Of a stretch of DNA of 64,000 nucleotides, positions 1-7,042 are shown in pieces. The stretch is from Campylobacteraceae bacterium (GTDB lineage: Bacteria; Campylobacterota; Campylobacteria; Campylobacterales; Arcobacteraceae), in assembly GCA_013215945.1 (NCBI GenBank), contig JABSOM010000007.1, forward strand, positions 1 through 64,000, read 5' to 3'. The position numbers were made by a program, and so were the translations under genes. The notes beneath the pieces are model-generated. The model did no database searches and was not told the DNA's origin. It was given only the letters and a program-made list of their open reading frames with translations. Position 1 is the first letter of the stretch. Each line of letters begins with the position of its first letter.

Positions 1-696
1 GTCATTTCTGCCAATCCTCCTATGTTAATCTTTTCTCCTGTAAACAGAGGAAAAGATGCTTCTAAAAAAGATACTTTGCTTAATATAGAAGAAACAAAAG
101 AAGTTGTAATTAATATAGTTAATTATGAGATGGTGCAACAAATGTCTTTAAGCAGTGCGGATTACCCAAGGGGCGTAAATGAGTTTGAAAAAGCAGGTTT
201 TACTATGCTTGAATCAGAAAAAATAAAACCCTTTAGAGTAAAAGAAGCACCTGTTCAGTTTGAATGTATAGTAAAAGATATTATTCATATTGCTCCTAAT
301 GGAGGGGCTGGTAATCTTATTATTTGTGAAATAGTAAAAATGCACTTTAATAAAAATATATTAACGCCTAAAAACAGAATTGACCCTTATAAAATAGATT
401 TAGTAGCACGTGCTGGGGGTAATTTTTACTCACGTGCACAAACAGGATACTTTGAAATAGCAAAACCCTTTGCAGCTTTAGGTATTGGTTTTGAGAATCT
501 TCCAAAAGAAATATTAAACAGTGAAATTTTAAGTGGAAATGATTTAGGAAAACTAGCAAGTGTAGAAGTTTTACCAAAAGAAGAAGAAATAAAAGACTTT
601 AAAAATAATATTAAAAGTGATATAAATAGCCATGAATTAGCAAAAGCCTATTTAGAAAAAGATGAAATAATGAAAGCTTGGCTGGTTTTATTATAA
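1..696 (+). CDS. Flavin reductase-like protein (5' end outside window)
   Basis: This looks like a flavin-reductase-domain (split-barrel, FMN-binding) protein of the DIM6/NTAB type, a probable NAD(P)H:FMN oxidoreductase or flavin-binding protein. The frame is open from base 1 and reads VISANPPM before the first ATG at 22. That matches the 'F-N-x-I-S-x-x-P-P' FMN-binding stretch of the family, so the true start lies upstream of the window. A later segment ([10 protein letters not shown]) fits the family's barrel strand. The C-terminal third is lysine/glutamate-rich and not diagnostic. It ends 22 bases before hisC on the same strand. The physiological substrate is unknown. Confidence 0.8.
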   Translation, partial: VISANPPMLIFSPVNRGKDASKKDTLLNIEETKEVVINIVNYEMVQQMSLSSADYPRGVNEFEKAGFTMLESEKIKPFRVKEAPVQFECIVKDIIHIAPNGGAGNLIICEIVKMHFNKNILTPKNRIDPYKIDLVARAGGNFYSRAQTGYFEIAKPFAALGIGFENLPKEILNSEILSGNDLGKLASVEVLPKEEEIKDFKNNIKSDINSHELAKAYLEKDEIMKAWLVLL

Positions 697-718
697 AAAT
701 TTAAACAAAGGAAAAACA

Positions 719-1825
719 GTGAATTTTAATAGTGTATTAGATAATTGTAAAACATATGAAGCTGGTAAACCCATTGAATTATTAGTAAGAGAATATGGAA
801 TAAATGCAAAAGATGTTATTAAATTAGCAAGCAATGAAAATCCTTATGGAACCTCTCCAAAGGTTGTTAAAAAACTACAAGAATTAAGTTCTAGTGTATT
901 TATGTATCCTGATGATTCGATGTATGAGTTAAAAGAAGCCTTAGCTTCTAAGTATGAAGTAGAAAAAGATAATATTATCATAGGTTCAGGAAGTGATCAG
1001 TTATTAAACTTTTGCGTAAAAGCAAAATGTAATGAAAACTCAAAAATGTTAATGAGTAAAACAACTTTTGCTTTGTATGAAATATATGGAAAACAAGTAG
1101 GGTGTAAAATTCTTAAAACAAAAGACGATGAGCATAATTTGGCACAATTTTTAGAGGTGTATAAAAAAGAAGGGGCAGATATTATCTTTTTATGTTTACC
1201 TAATAATCCTTTAGGTGAGTGTTTGGATAAAAAAGATGTGTATAATTTTTTAAATGAAATAGATTCCAATACTTTGGTAATTGTTGATGGTGCTTATCAA
1301 GAATATGCATCTTATAAGGACAAGAATAAAAAAATTAATCCTCATGATTTAATATCTACCTATTCTAACTGTATTTATTTAGGAACATTTTCTAAAGCTT
1401 ATTCTTTGGGTGGATTAAGAGTTGGTTATGGAATTGCAAGTAAAGAAATTATATCTTATTTACATAAATTAAGACCGCCTTTTAATATTACAAATTTATC
1501 TTTAGCAGGAGCAATTGAAGCTTTAAAAGATGAAGAATTTGTAAGTGCTTGTATTGTTAAAAACTTTGAAGAAATGAAACGATATGAAGATTATGCGAAA
1601 GAGAAAGGTTTTTCTTTTATTGAGTCTTATACTAATTTTATTACCTTAAAATTTGATGCTTTATATGTGGCTTCAAAAGTAGCAGATGCTTTATTGAAAA
1701 AAGGAATAATTATTAGAGACTTATCTCCTTATTCTTTAAATGCAATAAGAATAACAATAGGAAGAAAAGAACAAAATACAAGAGTATTTGAAGTCTTAGA
1801 TGAGATTTTACCATCGTGTAAATAA
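719..1825 (+). CDS. hisC: Histidinol-phosphate aminotransferase
   Basis: PLP-dependent fold-type I aminotransferase that converts imidazole acetol-phosphate to histidinol phosphate in histidine biosynthesis. Related enzymes can also act on aromatic keto acids. At 368 aa it has the usual family length. Visible motifs are LASNENPYG near residue 37, the PNNPLG loop near 161, VDGAYQEY with Asp190 contacting the PLP nitrogen, and [16 protein letters not shown] with Lys226 as Schiff-base lysine. The start is GTG at 719 after GGAAAA. A stem-loop follows and then phhA. The neighbourhood (phhA, phhB, an amino-acid symporter) makes a side role in aromatic amino acid transamination plausible, but that is inference. 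Confidence 0.92.
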   Translation: MNFNSVLDNCKTYEAGKPIELLVREYGINAKDVIKLASNENPYGTSPKVVKKLQELSSSVFMYPDDSMYELKEALASKYEVEKDNIIIGSGSDQLLNFCVKAKCNENSKMLMSKTTFALYEIYGKQVGCKILKTKDDEHNLAQFLEVYKKEGADIIFLCLPNNPLGECLDKKDVYNFLNEIDSNTLVIVDGAYQEYASYKDKNKKINPHDLISTYSNCIYLGTFSKAYSLGGLRVGYGIASKEIISYLHKLRPPFNITNLSLAGAIEALKDEEFVSACIVKNFEEMKRYEDYAKEKGFSFIESYTNFITLKFDALYVASKVADALLKKGIIIRDLSPYSLNAIRITIGRKEQNTRVFEVLDEILPSCK

Positions 1826-1831
1826 ATACTA

Positions 1832-1854
1832 GGTCTTTTTTGGCTAAAAAGACC
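1832..1854 (+). terminator. Stem-loop between hisC and phhA
   Basis: GGTCTTTTT pairs with AAAAAGACC around a TGGCT loop (9-bp perfect stem), starting six bases after the hisC stop. No U-run follows, so it may be a weak terminator or an mRNA-stabilising 3' hairpin rather than a strong intrinsic terminator. phhA begins 21 bases later. Confidence 0.45.
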
Positions 1855-1875
1855 CTACAATATTAAAGGAATGTT

Positions 1876-2673
1876 ATGAAAGGGAATAGTAAATATACAT
1901 CCAAATTAATGGATGAAAATGGTTATATAGAGTGGAGTAAAGAAGAAAATGAAACCTGGTCTTTATTAATAAAAAGACAAATGAAATGTATTAAGGGTAA
2001 AGCATGTGATGAATTCATTGAAGGCTTAGATAAGTTAAATTTGCCTATGGATAAAATACCTCAGTTAAAAGATGTAAGCGCTGTGATGTATGAAAATACG
2101 GGTTGGCTTTGTGAAGCAGTACCTGCACTTATTAGTTTTGATAAATTTTTTGATCTTTTGGCAAATAAGAAGTTTCCAGTGGCTACTTTTATTCGTACAA
2201 AAGAAGATTTCGATTATTTAACAGAACCCGATATCTTTCATGAAATTTTTGGACACTGTGGCATGCTTACAAATAAAGCATTTGCAGATTATACCCATAA
2301 ATTTGGAGTTTTAGGACTTGCTGCATCAAAAGAAGACCGAGTTTATTTAGCAAGATTGTATTGGTTTACTATTGAGTTTGGTTTGATGAAAAAAAACGAT
2401 GAAATAAAGATATATGGTGGAGGAATTTTATCAAGTCCTAAAGAAACCTTACATATTTATAATAAAGAATCTAAGATTTACGATCTAAACGTTTTAGATG
2501 TTTTTAGAACGCCGTATAGAATTGATATTATTCAACCTGTTTATCATGCTATAAATAGTATTGATGATTTGTTTGATATTTCAAATATGGATTTAATGTC
2601 TTTGGTAGAAAAAGCAAAAAAACTTGGTTTGTATAAAGCCACTTTTGCTCCCAAAAATAAAATAGCTAGTTAA
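1876..2673 (+). CDS. phhA: Phenylalanine 4-monooxygenase
   Basis: Pterin- and iron-dependent aromatic amino acid hydroxylase of the short bacterial type (265 aa, no regulatory ACT domain), converting phenylalanine to tyrosine with tetrahydrobiopterin or another reduced pterin. The iron triad is visible: PDIFHEIFGHCGM supplies His122 and His127, and YWFTIEFGL supplies Glu167. EVP/AVPALIS-type and RTPYRIDIIQPVY segments fit the catalytic core. The ATG at 1876 is preceded by AAAGGAATGTT. phhB follows after 9 bases, so the enzyme and its cofactor-recycling partner are cotranscribed. Phenylalanine hydroxylase is patchily distributed in Campylobacterota, so lateral acquisition is possible; codon use looks like its neighbours. 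Confidence 0.94.
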   Translation: MKGNSKYTSKLMDENGYIEWSKEENETWSLLIKRQMKCIKGKACDEFIEGLDKLNLPMDKIPQLKDVSAVMYENTGWLCEAVPALISFDKFFDLLANKKFPVATFIRTKEDFDYLTEPDIFHEIFGHCGMLTNKAFADYTHKFGVLGLAASKEDRVYLARLYWFTIEFGLMKKNDEIKIYGGGILSSPKETLHIYNKESKIYDLNVLDVFRTPYRIDIIQPVYHAINSIDDLFDISNMDLMSLVEKAKKLGLYKATFAPKNKIAS

Positions 2674-2682
2674 AGGAAAAAA

Positions 2683-3024
2683 ATGTCTGAATTAAGTATA
2701 CAAAAATGTGAGGCTTGTAATGCCGACGCACCTAAAGTAAGTGATGAAGAATTGAAAAGTTTAATGAAAATGATTCCTGCTTGGACTCCTATTGTTGTTG
2801 ATAATGTTATGCAATTACAACGAGTATATAGCTTTAAAAACTTTAAAGAAGCACTTGCTTTTACAAATAAAGTAGGGGTATTAGCTGAAAAAGAGTTCCA
2901 TCATCCTGGTATTTTAACAGAATGGGGAAAAGTAACGGTTACTTATTGGACTCATGCTATAAAAGGCTTGCATAAAAATGATTTTATATGTGCCGCTAAA
3001 ACAGAAGACTTACTAACACAATAA
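2683..3024 (+). CDS. phhB: Pterin-4a-carbinolamine dehydratase
   Basis: Dehydrates the 4a-hydroxy-tetrahydropterin released by phenylalanine hydroxylase so the cofactor can be reduced again (PCD/DCoH family). At 113 aa it has normal length. Diagnostic residues are His73-His74-Pro in EFHHPGI and His91 in [13 protein letters not shown]. The N-terminus carries CEACNADAP, a short cysteine-containing extension common in bacterial PhhB. It lies 9 bases behind phhA with its own AAGGAAAAAA ribosome site. A hairpin terminator follows, so phhA-phhB (perhaps with hisC) forms a short operon. Confidence 0.94.
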   Translation: MSELSIQKCEACNADAPKVSDEELKSLMKMIPAWTPIVVDNVMQLQRVYSFKNFKEALAFTNKVGVLAEKEFHHPGILTEWGKVTVTYWTHAIKGLHKNDFICAAKTEDLLTQ

Positions 3025-3034
3025 ATATTATAAC

Positions 3035-3065
3035 AAAACGCTTTATTTAAGTATAAGAGCGTTTT
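3035..3065 (+). terminator. Probable terminator of the phhAB unit
   Basis: AAAACGCT (3035-3042) pairs with AGCGTTTT (3058-3065) around a 15-base loop, 11 bases after the phhB stop. The 3' arm ends in four Ts but is not followed by a longer T-run, so the call is moderate. Confidence 0.55.
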
Positions 3066-3315
3066 AGCTTAAAACATGGTTTTTTTCTTAGAAATAAGAG
3101 AATAAAATAATGCCAAAAAATAACTCAATATTATATTATTAAGTTATTAATACTAATTTATATATTAAAATAAATAATATATATTATATTATATTTTATT
3201 AGTAGATATTGTTATATAAGTATATATTATAATTTAAATAATTTATTCTTTGAATGTCATTAAAATGTCATTTAAAGAATTTATAATTAAATAATTAAAA
3301 TTAAGGAGTGAAGAA
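3066..3315. promoter_or_regulatory. Very AT-rich leader of the symporter gene with inverted and direct repeats
   Basis: This 250-base gap is almost pure A/T. Near its end ATTCTTTGAATG (3245-3256) and CATTTAAAGAAT (3269-3280) form a 12-bp inverted repeat with one G-T wobble. Inside it AATGTCATT occurs twice as a direct repeat. The structure ends 23 bases before AAGGAG and the TTG start of the symporter, where an operator or leader hairpin would act. No regulator is recognised. The rest of the gap shows nothing beyond many TATAAT-like strings, which are uninformative at this base composition. Confidence 0.4.
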
Positions 3316-4647
3316 TTGAATAAGTTTACTAGAATTGGATTTATTCTTGCAGCTGCTGGCTCAGCTGTAGGATTAGGAAATATATGGAAATTCCCTTATG
3401 TGACAGGTGAATTTGGAGGAGGAGCATTTGTTATTGTTTATTTATTAGCAATTGTTTTTATTGGTTTGGGTGTATTTATTGCTGAATCACTAATGGGACA
3501 ACATACAGAAGCTGACGTTTCTACAGCGTTTGTCAAAATGTCGAAATCAAACAATCCAAATTGGAAGTATGCTGGTTTTATGATACTTGCTGGTATGTTG
3601 ATTCTGTCTTTTTATTCTGTTGTTTTGGGATGGATATTAAATTATGTGGTAACATCTTTTTCTTCTTTGCCTACTGAATCAGGTGCTGCGGGGGCTACTT
3701 TTGGTGCTTTAACAAAAGATGTTGGAACTCAAATTTTTTATCATACATTAATTGCAGGAACAGTTATTTTTATTGTATTAAGAGGAATTAAAGAGGGAAT
3801 AGAAAAAGTAAATTTAATTTTGATGCCCTTATTAGCGGTAATTTTATTTGGATTATTACTTTATGCTATTTCTTTGGACTCTTTTTCAAAAGCAGTTTCT
3901 TTTATGTTTGTTGCAGATTGGAGCAAGATTGATGAACATGCACTCTTAGCAGCTCTTGGCCAAGCATTTTTTACTTTATCTTTAGCAACGGGTACTATGT
4001 TAACCTATTCTGCATCACTTCCTAAAGATGCAAACTTTGTAAAAACATCATTTACCGTTGCTTTTATTGATACTATGGTTGCTATTGTTTCAGGGCTTAT
4101 AATTTTTACATTTTTGTTTGAAGCAGGAGCTCCTAGTGCTGCTGGTCCTGGTTTAGTATTTATTTCTTTACCTGTTATTTTCTCTGGTTGGGGAATGTTA
4201 GGACAAGTTATTGCGATTTCATTTTTTATTGCTTTGGTTTTTGCAGGAATTACCTCTGCTGTTTCTATGATAGAACCTGCACTACTATTCTTTACAGAAC
4301 GCTTTAATATGACACGAAAAAAAGCTACTATTTTATGTGGAAGTATTTTTTATTCTCTTGGAATTATTGCTTTATTATCTATGTCAGATGCTTGGGGAGA
4401 AAGCTTGACTTTCTTTGGAAAGAATGCTTTTGATTGGATGGATTTCATTTCTTCTTCTATCTTGATGCCTTTAGGTGCAATTGTAACGTGTATCTTTATT
4501 GGTTTCTTTGTGGATAAAAATATCTTAGAAGAAAAGTTTGTTAAACATACTTCTATAGTAGTATTTAAGATTTGGTATACTTTAGTTAAATATATTATAC
4601 CACTTGCAGTACTGTTTTTATTCGCTAATAAACTGGGAATAATTTAA
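3316..4647 (+). CDS. Sodium-dependent transporter, NSS/SNF family
   Basis: Inner-membrane Na+:amino acid symporter of the neurotransmitter:sodium symporter family (443 aa, typical of bacterial members with 11-12 membrane spans). TM1 carries AAAGSAVGLGNIWKFPY (about residues 12-28), whose unwound segment forms the Na+ and substrate sites. SLATGTMLTYSASLP (about 221-235) matches TM6. The start is TTG at 3316, chosen because AAGGAG lies 8 bases upstream and the N-terminus MNKFTRIGFILA is normal for the family. Lying next to phhAB suggests an aromatic amino acid substrate; this is inference from context. A strong terminator follows. Confidence 0.93.
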   Translation: MNKFTRIGFILAAAGSAVGLGNIWKFPYVTGEFGGGAFVIVYLLAIVFIGLGVFIAESLMGQHTEADVSTAFVKMSKSNNPNWKYAGFMILAGMLILSFYSVVLGWILNYVVTSFSSLPTESGAAGATFGALTKDVGTQIFYHTLIAGTVIFIVLRGIKEGIEKVNLILMPLLAVILFGLLLYAISLDSFSKAVSFMFVADWSKIDEHALLAALGQAFFTLSLATGTMLTYSASLPKDANFVKTSFTVAFIDTMVAIVSGLIIFTFLFEAGAPSAAGPGLVFISLPVIFSGWGMLGQVIAISFFIALVFAGITSAVSMIEPALLFFTERFNMTRKKATILCGSIFYSLGIIALLSMSDAWGESLTFFGKNAFDWMDFISSSILMPLGAIVTCIFIGFFVDKNILEEKFVKHTSIVVFKIWYTLVKYIIPLAVLFLFANKLGII

Positions 4648-4676
4648 GTTTAAAACAGAATAGTTTGACTAAAAAA

Positions 4677-4702
4677 GGAGCGCTTACGGTGCTCCTTTTT
4701 TT
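4677..4702 (+). terminator. Rho-independent terminator after the NSS symporter
   Basis: GGAGCGC (4677-4683), loop TTACG, GTGCTCC (4689-4695), then seven Ts: a textbook intrinsic terminator. The run of As before the stem gives it some activity on the other strand too. Confidence 0.9.
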
Positions 4703-4794
4703 ATGCCTAATTTTTATTTCTTAAGTATTTTTATTCCTAATTAACAATAAATTAACAGGCCTTTACTATCATTCTTCAAAAATATGGAGAAAAA

Positions 4795-6054
4795 ATGCAA
4801 AGTAAAAATAATTATACAAAACACTTACATAAATGGATGTGGAAGTGGCACTTTATAGCAGGTATTATATTAATGCCTGTTATTTTATTTTTAATAATAA
4901 CAGGTACACTTTATTTATTTAAAAAAATATACGAAGATTATAGTTTTGCTAGTATGCAAAAAGTACAGCCCTCAGCTATTGTTTTATCGTATGAAAAACA
5001 ACGCGAAATAGTTGAAAAACATACAGGGATAAAAGTCTCTTTTTTAATAGTTTCAAAAGATAAAAATAAAGCGACTGCTTTTGAAATAGGAAAATGGAGC
5101 AAAAAAACGACTGTATATATTAATCAATATACAGGTGAAATCCAAGGAAGTATAAAAATAAAAGATACTTTGATGCATAAAATTAAAAAATTGCATGGAA
5201 ATCTTCTTCTTGGTTATTATGGAGAAAAAGCAGTTGAACTCACTGCTTCTTGGATGGTGATTTTAATATTAACGGGTTTATATATATGGTGGCCACAAAA
5301 AGGCTGGAAATTAAAAGGTTTGTTTTTAATACGAAGAGATGCTGGTAAAAGAATTTTTTATAGGGACCTTCATGCAGTAAGTGCTTTTTGGATGAGTATT
5401 TTTATGCTTTTAACACTTGCGGGTGGGCTTCCTTGGACCAGCGTTTGGGGAGAAGGTTTTAAAACAGTACAAAAACTAACAAATTCTGGTTATCCCAAAG
5501 ATTATTCTGGTAAAAAACTTTATTCACTGAAAGAAAATACACAAAAAATAAGTTTGGATGAGATGGTTATAACAGCTAATAAATTAGACTTAAAAGGAAG
5601 TGTATCTTTAAGTATTCCTCCTAATAAAAAAAGCGTGTATACGATTAAAAATAAAGCGCAAGATTTATATGAGCAAAAAGTATTTCATTATGATCAATAC
5701 TCACAAAAACTTATCAAATCTTTTACCTGGAATGATGTAGGTTCTATGATGCAGAGCAGACAATGGTTAATGCGTTTTCATCAAGGTTTATTCGGACTTT
5801 GGAACTGGATTTTAATGTTAGTTGTTTCTTTATTATTCTTTTTATCTGGTATTGCTGGAATTGTTTCGTATTATTTACGAAAAACAAAAAATGACTTTTC
5901 TATTCCTGCTGTGCCTATACAATTTAAAGTAGGCAAGGGAATTATCGTAATTCTTCTATTCTTATGTGTATTTTTTCCATTATTTGGTGCGAGTGTTTTG
6001 TTAATTGTAATTTTTGAGTTTATAAAAAAATATTTATTTGAAAGAAAAAAGTAA
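4795..6054 (+). CDS. PepSY-associated transmembrane protein
   Basis: 419-aa inner-membrane protein of the PepSY-TM (PiuB-like) family, often encoded near siderophore uptake or iron/copper reductase genes. LHKWMWKWHFIAGIILMPVILFLIITG gives TM1 (about residues 10-40) with the family's conserved histidines. A periplasmic PepSY-like segment follows (about 60-130), then further spans near 150-170, 195-215, 330-360 and 380-410. HGNLLLGYYG and FHQGLFGLWNW are family-like His motifs. The ATG follows TATGGAGAAAAA. Reduction of ferric siderophores is the usual suggestion for the family; no iron gene is adjacent here, so the substrate is unknown. Confidence 0.85.
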   Translation: MQSKNNYTKHLHKWMWKWHFIAGIILMPVILFLIITGTLYLFKKIYEDYSFASMQKVQPSAIVLSYEKQREIVEKHTGIKVSFLIVSKDKNKATAFEIGKWSKKTTVYINQYTGEIQGSIKIKDTLMHKIKKLHGNLLLGYYGEKAVELTASWMVILILTGLYIWWPQKGWKLKGLFLIRRDAGKRIFYRDLHAVSAFWMSIFMLLTLAGGLPWTSVWGEGFKTVQKLTNSGYPKDYSGKKLYSLKENTQKISLDEMVITANKLDLKGSVSLSIPPNKKSVYTIKNKAQDLYEQKVFHYDQYSQKLIKSFTWNDVGSMMQSRQWLMRFHQGLFGLWNWILMLVVSLLFFLSGIAGIVSYYLRKTKNDFSIPAVPIQFKVGKGIIVILLFLCVFFPLFGASVLLIVIFEFIKKYLFERKK

Positions 6055-6071
6055 ATCATTTTAAATGATTT
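6053..6071. terminator. AT-rich hairpin between convergent genes
   Basis: AAATCATT-TTA-AATGATTT is an 8-bp perfect stem overlapping the stop of the PepSY gene and followed by TATTTTAT. It could end both that gene and the small membrane ORF on the other strand, but the stem has only one G-C pair. Confidence 0.4.
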
Positions 6072-6086
6072 ATTTTATATTCTATT

Positions 6087-6215
6087 TTATAAATCAATAA
6101 AAAATCTGTTTTTCTCTAAATATACTATGTCATCTTTTATCACAAGTACAAACAATAATAAGATGACAAATACAAATAATAAAAATGAAAAAAAAGAGAT
6201 GATGATGTCTTTCAT
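6087..6215 (-). CDS. Small single-span membrane protein (42 aa)
   Basis: No family recognised. The frame can be extended to 6335, but the ATG at 6215 is preferred because AAAAGG sits 9 bases before it, while upstream starts lack a ribosome site. The peptide begins MKDIIISFFSFLLF and is a single hydrophobic helix (about residues 4-26) followed by a short charged tail IKDDIVYLEKNRFFIDL. It lies between the PepSY protein and the copper operon, reading away from the latter. CcoS/FixS (cbb3 oxidase assembly) is a similarly sized protein often near copper ATPases, but the CcoS tail signature is not convincing here. Confidence 0.45.
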   Translation of the reverse strand: MKDIIISFFSFLLFVFVILLLFVLVIKDDIVYLEKNRFFIDL

Positions 6216-6408
6216 TATCTGACCTTTTGGTAAAAAATCCTTAGCTCTATTAAATAAGACGAAATATTTGCAAAAAACGGACATATAAATAAGATATCTT
6301 TTATAATTTGATATCCATAGAATTAAGGCTCTCAAAATTTATAAGTGAATAATAATCAATGATATATTTAAATTAAAAATATTAAAATAATTTCAAAATT
6401 TGAAAAAC

Positions 6409-6462
6409 TTGACAAAAGAATAAACATATGTTAATATCTTCATATGTAAAAAATACCATATG
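6409..6462 (+). promoter_or_regulatory. Copper operon promoter with three CATATG boxes
   Basis: TTGACA (6409-6414) and TAATAT (6432-6437) are 17 bp apart, giving a good sigma-70 promoter. The hexamer CATATG occurs at 6425-6430, 6441-6446 and 6457-6462, each start exactly 16 bp from the last. The first is inside the palindrome AACATATGTT, which overlaps the -10 region. ArsR/SmtB repressors bind AT-rich inverted repeats over their own promoters, so this is the likely operator for the ArsR protein encoded 200 bases downstream (inference). Confidence 0.6.
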
Positions 6463-6472
6463 AAGGAATATT

Positions 6473-6676
6473 ATGAAAAAAACATTTAAAGCGGAGAACA
6501 TTTCTTGTCAGAATTGTGCAAATTTAATTAAAGGTTCATTGCAAGATGATTTTGGAGAAATTAGTGTTAATTTGGAGACTAATCCTAAAGAAGTGAGTCT
6601 TGACATTGAAGCTTCAAAAGAAGAAGAATTTAAAAGTGAAATGGCCGATATTGGTTTTAAGATTATAGAAAACTAA
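6473..6676 (+). CDS. Heavy-metal-associated (HMA) domain protein, probable copper chaperone
   Basis: 67-aa single-domain CopZ/Atx1-like protein with the ferredoxin-like HMA fold. The metal-binding loop reads NISCQNCANLI with Cys12 and Cys15. The usual Met before the motif is replaced (ISC rather than MTC), and the sequence is acidic overall, as in chaperones that dock to basic partners. It lies first in the operon, directly upstream of an ArsR regulator and a CopA ATPase, so delivery of Cu(I) to the ATPase is the natural reading. AAGGAATATT precedes the ATG. Confidence 0.88.
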   Translation: MKKTFKAENISCQNCANLIKGSLQDDFGEISVNLETNPKEVSLDIEASKEEEFKSEMADIGFKIIEN

Positions 6677-6677
6677 G

Positions 6678-7040
6678 ATGGGTGAAGATACAAAACTTCT
6701 TCGCTCTTGTTGTGAAGATGAATCTTATTTAGAAGAAATTCAAAACTCTTTACCAAAAGAAGAAGAACTTCCTTCTATTACCTGTGTGTTTAAAGCATTA
6801 AGTGATCCTGTAAGAGTAAAAATACTCTATGCTTTGCTTAATTATGAGATCTGTGTAGGTGAAATGGTAAGAGTGCTTGATTTACCTCAGTCACATGTCT
6901 CACATCAACTTAAGATTTTAAGAGAAAAAAACATTGTCACTTTTAGAAAACATAAAAAAATGTCTTTTTATAGCATATGCAATAACGACATCAAAAGTTT
7001 ATTAGAGACTGTTTTAAAAAGTAGCGCTGACAAAGGATAA
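6678..7040 (+). CDS. ArsR/SmtB-family metal-sensing repressor
   Basis: 120-aa winged-helix transcriptional regulator. VFKALSDPVRVKILYALL (about residues 37-54) is the ArsR signature, and SHVSHQLKILREKNIVTFRK (about 72-91) is the recognition helix and wing. Possible metal ligands are Cys11-Cys12 near the N-terminus and Cys59 in EICVGEM. Classical sensors have ELCVCD at that place, so one cysteine is missing and the N-terminal pair may complete the site, as in CadC-like sensors. It starts one base after the chaperone stop and ends two bases before copA, so it is translationally coupled and probably autoregulates the operon through the CATATG boxes. Confidence 0.9.
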   Translation: MGEDTKLLRSCCEDESYLEEIQNSLPKEEELPSITCVFKALSDPVRVKILYALLNYEICVGEMVRVLDLPQSHVSHQLKILREKNIVTFRKHKKMSFYSICNNDIKSLLETVLKSSADKG

Positions 7041-7042
7041 AA

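Noticed and set aside
6087-6215. Identity as CcoS/FixS
   Set aside because: Size and context are suggestive but the characteristic tail motif after the membrane helix is not present.
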